A stretch of 10,662 nucleotides of DNA from JAJYZP01 sp049964535 (GTDB lineage: Bacteria > Actinomycetota > Acidimicrobiia > Acidimicrobiales > Acidimicrobiaceae). The position numbers and the translations under genes are program-made. The stretch spans positions 1-10,662 of the forward strand of contig JBMFXG010000089.1 in the NCBI GenBank assembly GCA_049964535.1. The letters are read 5' to 3'. The notes under the pieces were generated by a model. That model was not told where the DNA came from and made no database searches. It saw nothing but the letters and a program-made list of their open reading frames with translations. Positions 7,109 to 10,662 of the stretch are shown piece by piece (the stretch's first letter is position 1; each line of letters begins with the position of its first letter).

Positions 7109-7457
7109 CGCGAAAGATGGCTCGCGGTCAGTGCCACACGACTAGTGGCCAAGGCTCGATCTGAGTTGTTCGATAGGCCGTGAGAGACGTGATGCCTTGC
7201 TACTGGGAAACGCTAGCGATCGCTTGAAGCAAGAAAGTTGTCACGTGATGGTTCGTAAGTTAGGTCTCGGGGTGCTCTTGTGGGCCTGTGAAGAGGCGAA
7301 ACTGATTCGTTCGCGATTGAGGCATACGGTCGTGACGATGTGGGGGAGAGGTGCAATCCGAGGGAAACGGGTTGAGGGTTTGAGGCGCTCGAGCCCACTC
7401 TGTGGTGATCACTGACGCTCGACTCGGTATTGATCTCTGCGCGATAAGGTGACCTAG
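7109..7457. other. Divergent intergenic region without a recognisable gene
   Basis: The region separates the divergent AIM24 and DUF3592-like genes. Short open frames exist in it, but none resembles a protein family or has a convincing ribosome site. It contains a 10-base palindrome AGCGATCGCT (7215-7224), nested between CTTGCT (7196-7201) and AGCAAG (7228-7233), which are inverted copies of each other. It also contains a weak promoter-like pair before the DUF3592-like gene (TCGACT, then GATAAG about 18 bases on). No clear operator or RNA gene is seen. Confidence 0.4.
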
Positions 7458-7958
7458 ATGAGCGAGCACATTGCGGGGACGGAGTCGGAGGCCAAAGTTC
7501 AGTCGCGCTCAACGGGTGCCTTCTACGCAAGTGTGCTTCTTTTTGCCGTGGCGCTGGGGCTGGCTGGAACCCTGTACTTGGTTCGAGGGCTCCACGAACA
7601 CAGCTCCTTTGAACCCTATGCTGGTGGTCGGACGGTGATTGGAAGAGTTGTCGCCACTCAGGCCGTTCTCGATACCTCTCCTAGGACGTGGTCATCGTTG
7701 ATCAAGTACGAGGTAGACGGTCATCTTCGATACATGAAAACTCTGGATACACCGGAGTACTTGGCGGTCGGTTCGCTCCAAGTCCTCTCCTATGATCCGA
7801 GAGATCCGCAGGCGACCCGAGATATCTCCCAGCGTCGAGGACAGTGGGGAGAGCCTATCGAGTTTGGAGTCATGGCCGACTGCGTAGCCATCGCCCTCGG
7901 GGCCATAATGGCGACCCGACTCCTCAAGCTTCGAGAACGGGTTTACTCCATGGCGTAG
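7458..7958 (+). CDS. DUF3592-like membrane protein
   Basis: This small protein of 166 residues has a hydrophobic helix at about 20-43, a central soluble domain (about 50-130) and a second hydrophobic stretch at about 134-153. This is the usual layout of DUF3592 proteins. The central part has the family-like features GRVVATQAV (62-70), IKYEVDGHLRYMKTL (82-96), and VGSLQVLSYDPRDPQATRD (104-122), the last being the V-x-Y-D-P-x-x-P-x-x-A motif. Function is unknown for the family; a membrane-anchored domain outside or at the face of the cytoplasmic membrane is an inference. The start is supported by AAGGTG six bases before the ATG. A hairpin (7978-7996) follows the stop, so it appears monocistronic. 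Recognition rests on the YDP motif and topology, so confidence is moderate. Confidence 0.65.
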   Translation: MSEHIAGTESEAKVQSRSTGAFYASVLLFAVALGLAGTLYLVRGLHEHSSFEPYAGGRTVIGRVVATQAVLDTSPRTWSSLIKYEVDGHLRYMKTLDTPEYLAVGSLQVLSYDPRDPQATRDISQRRGQWGEPIEFGVMADCVAIALGAIMATRLLKLRERVYSMA

Positions 7959-7977
7959 CTCTCATGCGCGCCGAGCC

Positions 7978-7996
7978 CTCTCGATACATTCGAGAG
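7978..7996 (+). terminator. Hairpin after the DUF3592-like gene
   Basis: CTCTCGA (7978-7984) and TCGAGAG (7990-7996) pair perfectly around a five-base loop. CC/GG can extend the stem across one bulged A. It lies 19 bases past the stop codon. There is no T-run after it, as for the other 3' hairpins here. Confidence 0.45.
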
Positions 7997-8498
7997 AGGA
8001 CGATATTCTCATGGTGGTAGCTGATTCTTAATGGGTGTAAAACTTGGTACTACTGCCGAGTTCTTTGGTTGGCATGTTGTCGTAGTGTTTGACTTTTGCG
8101 AGTGGCTCAGTCATTGCAGCGATCTTTCGAGGATTCACGTGGGTGAGCTGACGACAGGGTCAGAGCGGTAGCTTCTTGGAGCCTGTGAATTGGTCACATC
8201 AGCTGTGAAGATCGAAGTGCCGGTGCGACACAGCGTAGGGGTACGTCGAATGCAGAAAGTACGAGCCTGTCGGTGCATTGCGGTAGTGCTTCATACTGTG
8301 ACTGGCTTGAAGGTCATGCCGCTCTCAAACCCCAAGGTAGGGTATGTGAGCGTAGCTGCGAGATGCTTCTCGGACCTTATCGATGAAGTATTGCCTACAC
8401 ATTCGACAGTAAGTTACACGTTTGAGGTGGTTTAGGGCTCTGTGACGAGTCCGGTTGATTGTCCCGGTCGTAGGCGAAGGGAGTCTGTCCTCCCCGAT

Positions 8499-8598
8499 GA
8501 CCACTGTGATGTGGTCTGGGTACCCTGCACGAGAGCGGAGAGATTGCGGTCGAACACCGCCCGTCGTGCAGGTACCTCTGGTCTCCCGCAAGATGCGG
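8499..8598. ncRNA. Cluster of three hairpins, possible structured RNA
   Basis: Three helices follow each other. GACCAC/GTGGTC closes 8499-8516. A 13-pair stem (GGTACC-C-TGCACGA 8519-8532 with TCGTGCAGGTACC 8564-8576, one bulged C) encloses an inner GCGGT/ACCGC hairpin (8546-8560). CCGCA-AGA-TGCGG occupies 8586-8598. No known RNA class (tRNA, SRP, tmRNA, common riboswitch) was recognised. Strand is undetermined because the stems are symmetrical. Structure is directly visible; being an RNA gene is inference. Confidence 0.3.
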
Positions 8599-8814
8599 CA
8601 GAGTTCCGTTTGCTGATTGTGTCTTTCTGACGAGTCCTTAGGAGCTCGCAGGATCGTGATTGAGGTCCAAGTGCGAGATATTGCGGAGAGAAGCCTCCTT
8701 GGAAGGGAGAGTCGCCATGTTGTTCGCACTGGTTTGCTCGGCCATCAACCTTCTACGTTGCGCCCGAGCGTATGGATGAGTGCTTGCGTTGATTTGTATC
8801 GGTTTTGGCTAGTT

Positions 8815-8830
8815 TGTAGTCGCAACTACA
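8815..8830. promoter_or_regulatory. Palindrome upstream of the sigma factor gene, possible operator
   Basis: TGTAGT-CGCA-ACTACA is a perfect 6+6 inverted repeat, 89 bases before the sigma factor ATG in a T-rich stretch where the promoter is expected. The size fits a dimeric regulator site, but a short hairpin in a leader is equally possible. No clear ECF-type promoter pair could be placed with confidence. Confidence 0.3.
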
Positions 8831-8919
8831 GCGGTGGTGGGTTCGGTATCGCTGTTTCAGAGCAGTTTTTGAACTCTGAATTCATCTGTGTGGCCTTCGT
8901 GGTTCGTAAGGGAAGTGTG

Positions 8920-9480
8920 ATGGAACTCTTTAGCGATGCGAGCGACACCAACTTGGTCCTTGCGGTAGCGCGTTACGAACAGCAGGCGCTCACCGAGGTG
9001 TATCGACGTCACGGCGGTGCAGTCTTGGCACTCTCGACGAAGATCCTCGGTTCAAGGGCGCTGGCAGAAGAGGTGACACAAGAGATCTTCATTAAGCTGT
9101 GGAACGATCCAAGGCGATTTGATCCTGAACGCGGATCGTTGCGATCGTTCCTCTTGTCGGGCGCTCATTCGAGGTCGATCGATCTCATCCGCTCGGAGTC
9201 GGCGCGCAGGGTTCGAGAGGAGAGAGACGCTCGTCAGATGCTCTCGCCTCCAAATGATCTTGACCGAGAGATCATGGAGCTCACAACCTCGGAGTACGTG
9301 CGTCAAGCTCTCGACGATATTCATCCTCGAGAGCGTGAAGCTATTGAGCTTGCGTACTATCGCGGCTTGACTTACAAGGAGGTAGCGGTCGTGTTAGACG
9401 AGCCGGAGGGAACCATCAAGAGTCGAATTCGTGCCGGATTGAAGCATCTCGGTACGCTGTTGGTCGAGGTGGAGCTATGA
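8920..9480 (+). CDS. ECF-family RNA polymerase sigma factor (SigK-like)
   Basis: This group IV sigma factor of 186 residues has only regions 2 and 4. Region 2 spans about 20-92 and includes LAEEVTQEIFIKLWNDPRRFDPERGSL (48-74, the core-binding and -10 recognition part) and LLSGAHSRSIDLIRS (78-92). Region 4 spans about 126-180, with the helix-turn-helix LTYKEVAVVLDEPEGTIKSR (150-169) for the -35 element. The open frame extends to 8617, but the family homology starts at MELFSDASDT, and AAGGGA (8908-8913) lies six bases before the ATG at 8920, so I place the start there. The stop overlaps the start of the anti-sigma gene (ATGA), so the two proteins are translationally coupled and presumably made in balance. 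By analogy with SigK/RskA pairs it would be held inactive at the membrane and released by proteolysis; the signal is unknown. Autoregulation is likely but not visible. Confidence 0.92.
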   Translation: MELFSDASDTNLVLAVARYEQQALTEVYRRHGGAVLALSTKILGSRALAEEVTQEIFIKLWNDPRRFDPERGSLRSFLLSGAHSRSIDLIRSESARRVREERDARQMLSPPNDLDREIMELTTSEYVRQALDDIHPREREAIELAYYRGLTYKEVAVVLDEPEGTIKSRIRAGLKHLGTLLVEVEL

Positions 9481-10280
9481 GTCGAGACGACGGACGTGAC
9501 TTTAGAGGAGACGTCACTGGTGATAGATCATCCCATCAGGAGCTGAAGTCGCTCCTTGCTCCTTACGCCCTCGATGCTGTCGATGAGATAGAGGCAAGAG
9601 CACTTCAGGCTCATCTCAAGGTATGTTCTGAGTGTACCAAGGAGCTCGAAGAGTTTCGAGAGGTGGCAGCGAAGTTAGCGTCGACGCCCGTTGCTGCACC
9701 TTTGGAGTTGTGGGAAAAGATTGCAAGCCAGATCGATGAACCTCCACTTCCTCAACCTGCACCTCGGCTGCGCCCACTTCTGAGAGAGTCAAAACTACCG
9801 CGCTGGGCAAGGTCTTCGAGACAGCTAGCCGCTGCCTTTGCATCCCTTGCGGCGCTCGTGATCGTTCTTCTTGGTATTGATGTGGCCCATTTGAGCGGTC
9901 AGGTCTCATCGCTGCGAAGCGTTGGAGCCTCGGCTCCAGGCATCGCTGCCGTGGCCTCCAGCGCCTTAGTGAATCCAACCACCAAGGTATACCAATTGAT
10001 GTCGACAAGTGGGGTACCGTTAGCTGATATTGCGGTAGACCGACAACATGCGGCCTATGTGATTCCTCGCCATTTGCAGGCGTTACCCGCCTCGCAGACT
10101 TACCAGCTGTGGGCAGTATCGCACGGCACCTTGATCTCTTTAGGAGTTCTTGGTAGTCATCCAAGAGATTTTTGGACCAACCTTGTTCCGCAGATCACTG
10201 CGATTGTGATCAATGTCGAGCCCGCAGGAGGCACCCAAGCTCCAACTTCGAAGGTTCTCGGCTCTGTCACTCTTGCCTGA
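9477..10280 (+). CDS. Membrane-anchored zinc-binding anti-sigma factor, RskA family
   Basis: This 267-residue protein has three parts. The cytoplasmic anti-sigma domain (about 20-85) has LLAPYALDAVDEIEARALQA followed by the zinc motif H46-x3-C50-x2-C53 (HLKVCSEC). A Pro-rich linker (about 88-105) follows. A single membrane helix lies at about 116-134. The C-terminal extracytoplasmic domain (about 160-265) is of the RskA C-terminal type, with TYQLWAVSHGTLISLGVL (208-225) and VEPAGGTQAPTSKVLGSV (247-264). It binds and silences the sigma factor encoded just upstream; release in this family is by site-1/site-2 proteolysis after an envelope signal. The ATG lies inside the sigma stop (ATGA overlap of four bases). 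Zinc-motif residues are complete, suggesting a functional protein. The IS element downstream does not disrupt it. Confidence 0.92.
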   Translation: MSRDDGRDFRGDVTGDRSSHQELKSLLAPYALDAVDEIEARALQAHLKVCSECTKELEEFREVAAKLASTPVAAPLELWEKIASQIDEPPLPQPAPRLRPLLRESKLPRWARSSRQLAAAFASLAALVIVLLGIDVAHLSGQVSSLRSVGASAPGIAAVASSALVNPTTKVYQLMSTSGVPLADIAVDRQHAAYVIPRHLQALPASQTYQLWAVSHGTLISLGVLGSHPRDFWTNLVPQITAIVINVEPAGGTQAPTSKVLGSVTLA

Positions 10281-10375
10281 GGGCGCTCTGTGGTTTTCGG
10301 ACTAACTACCATCTCGTAGCGGTCAGTGATGGGGACGAGCAAGGGTTTGACGTAATTGTATCTGCGTTGTCGGAG
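10281..10375. other. Spacer between anti-sigma gene and insertion sequence
   Basis: This 95-base stretch has no gene. A weak hairpin (GTGGTT 10290-10295 with AACTAC 10304-10309, one G-U pair) could mark the end of the sigma operon transcript. The right border is where the IS3-like left end begins. Confidence 0.3.
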
Positions 10376-10662
10376 TGAGGTTCCCCAGTTTCTGTAGACA
10401 CCTGTTATGCCAACCTACGATGTTGGTGGACTTGGTGTCACCATGGAAGATGTGAGGCGGAAATTCACGCTGGAGTTCAAAACTGAGGCCGCACATCGGG
10501 TAATTGACTCAGGGAGGAGCGTGGCAGAGGTCGCCAGAGAGTTCTCTATCGCCGAAGATTCACTGTACCTGTGGGTACGAGATGAACGCAGGCGGATAGA
10601 AGCAGCGTCAAGTACCGGTGATGAGCCGCTAAGTGCTGCTGAGCGTCAAGAACTGATGCGCC
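10376..10662 (+). mobile_element. IS3-family insertion sequence, left end (truncated by window)
   Basis: A transposase orfA gene of the IS3 type begins at 10443 and runs off the window. The non-coding stretch before it begins around TGAGGTTCCCCAG (10376-10388), which has the form of an IS3-family left terminal repeat (TG start, C-rich). The exact end and target duplication cannot be confirmed because the right end is not visible. Confidence 0.6.
10443..10662 (+). CDS. IS3-family transposase OrfA, N-terminal part
   Basis: The 73 residues visible begin MEDVRRKFTLEFKTEAAHRV and continue with VAEVAREFSIAEDSLYLWV, the helix-turn-helix of IS3 OrfA (HTH_Tnp_1/COG2963). A PLSAAERQEL segment follows, corresponding to the start of the leucine-zipper region. 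OrfA binds the IS ends and, by -1 frameshifting with the downstream orfB, normally yields the OrfAB transposase. No stop codon occurs before the window ends, so the frame is intact as far as seen. An in-frame ATG at 10407 would add 12 residues; I prefer 10443 because the homology starts there. Neither start has a good ribosome site, as is usual for transposases that are kept weakly translated. Confidence 0.85.
   Translation, partial: MEDVRRKFTLEFKTEAAHRVIDSGRSVAEVAREFSIAEDSLYLWVRDERRRIEAASSTGDEPLSAAERQELMR

Larger units (their letters stand above)
7997..8919. other. Long gene-free region before the sigma factor gene
   Basis: I find no open frame here that resembles a known protein; those present (for example 8190-8435 plus, 8325-8729 minus) lack ribosome sites and protein-like composition. 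The middle contains a hairpin cluster (8499-8598) and a 10-base direct repeat TGACGAGTCC (8443-8452 and 8628-8637). The last 150 bases are richer in T and carry the palindrome at 8815-8830, and presumably hold the sigma operon promoter. The stretch could contain a non-coding RNA, a decayed gene or a long leader. Confidence 0.45.

Noticed and set aside
7215..7224. Palindrome AGCGATCGCT between the divergent genes
   Set aside because: A single short palindrome with no promoter position that would make it an operator; recorded only as a detail of the intergenic region.
7197..7415. 72-residue open frame between the AIM24 and DUF3592-like genes
   Set aside because: No ribosome site or recognisable domain, and its composition does not look like a protein.
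7424..7454. Promoter-like TCGACT ... GATAAG before the DUF3592-like gene
   Set aside because: Both boxes are far from consensus and the second overlaps the ribosome site.
8190..8435. 81-residue open frame on the plus strand
   Set aside because: No ribosome site, no similarity to any family I recognise, and it lies in a region with no coding character.
8325..8729. 134-residue open frame on the minus strand across the hairpin cluster
   Set aside because: Arg/Thr/Ser-rich composition typical of a chance frame, it runs through the inverted repeats, and no domain is recognisable.
8871..8900. GAAC ... CGT pair as an ECF autoregulatory promoter
   Set aside because: The spacing (about 23 bases) is too long for the usual 16-17, so it was not called.
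8617..8919. N-terminal extension of the sigma factor frame
   Set aside because: The 101 extra residues do not match ECF sigma factors, whereas a good ribosome site precedes the ATG at 8920.
1..10662. CRISPR array, tRNA/rRNA genes, prophage or known defence system
   Set aside because: No spaced repeats, tRNA-like folds, rRNA sequence or defence-type domains were seen on either strand.

Overview
The window looks like a chromosomal segment of a medium-GC actinobacterium. An acidophilic Acidimicrobiia member (Ferrimicrobium/Acidithrix-like) is my best guess. I infer this from protein style, from the SigK/RskA-type sigma/anti-sigma pair, from the GT87 membrane glycosyltransferase and FadD-type ligase, and from 3' hairpins that lack U-tracts. 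The sequence alone does not prove the genus.

Layout. Bases 1-454 (+) hold the C-terminal part of an HDOD signalling protein that begins outside the window. It is followed (+) by an AMP-forming acyl-CoA synthetase (516-2132) and a thiamine-diphosphate enzyme of the acetolactate synthase/benzoylformate decarboxylase superfamily (2176-3795). These two are close, codirectional and probably cotranscribed. A GT87-type multi-pass glycosyltransferase (3747-5165, -) converges on the ThDP gene and overlaps its 3' end by 49 bp. Upstream of it, also on the minus strand, are a second, complete HDOD protein (5290-6126) and an AIM24-family protein (6265-7032). The AIM24 gene has a good SigA-like promoter (7080-7108) and a textbook Shine-Dalgarno site that set its start. 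Divergent from it is a small DUF3592-like two-TM protein (7458-7958, +). About 960 bases with no recognisable gene follow, containing a cluster of hairpins (8499-8598) and a short palindrome (8815-8830). The right side holds an ECF sigma factor (8920-9480) translationally coupled to an RskA-type zinc-binding anti-sigma factor (9477-10280). The window ends inside an IS3-family insertion sequence: its left end is near 10376, and orfA from 10443 runs off the edge.

How the parts relate. The ligase and ThDP enzyme plausibly act on related carboxylic or 2-oxo acid substrates, which cannot be named from sequence. The sigma/anti-sigma pair is a self-contained envelope-signal module. The HDOD, AIM24, DUF3592 and GT87 genes appear to be separate transcription units. 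Several are followed by hairpins without T-tracts (3814-3852, 5205-5227, 6210-6255, 7978-7996).

No clearly new multi-gene system is evident. The signals most worth checking are a three-part GGTGAG/CTCACC/GGTGAG element that can mask or expose the ribosome-binding site of the acyl-CoA synthetase, the structured gene-free region before the sigma factor, and the hairpin lying inside the last codons of the GT87 gene.
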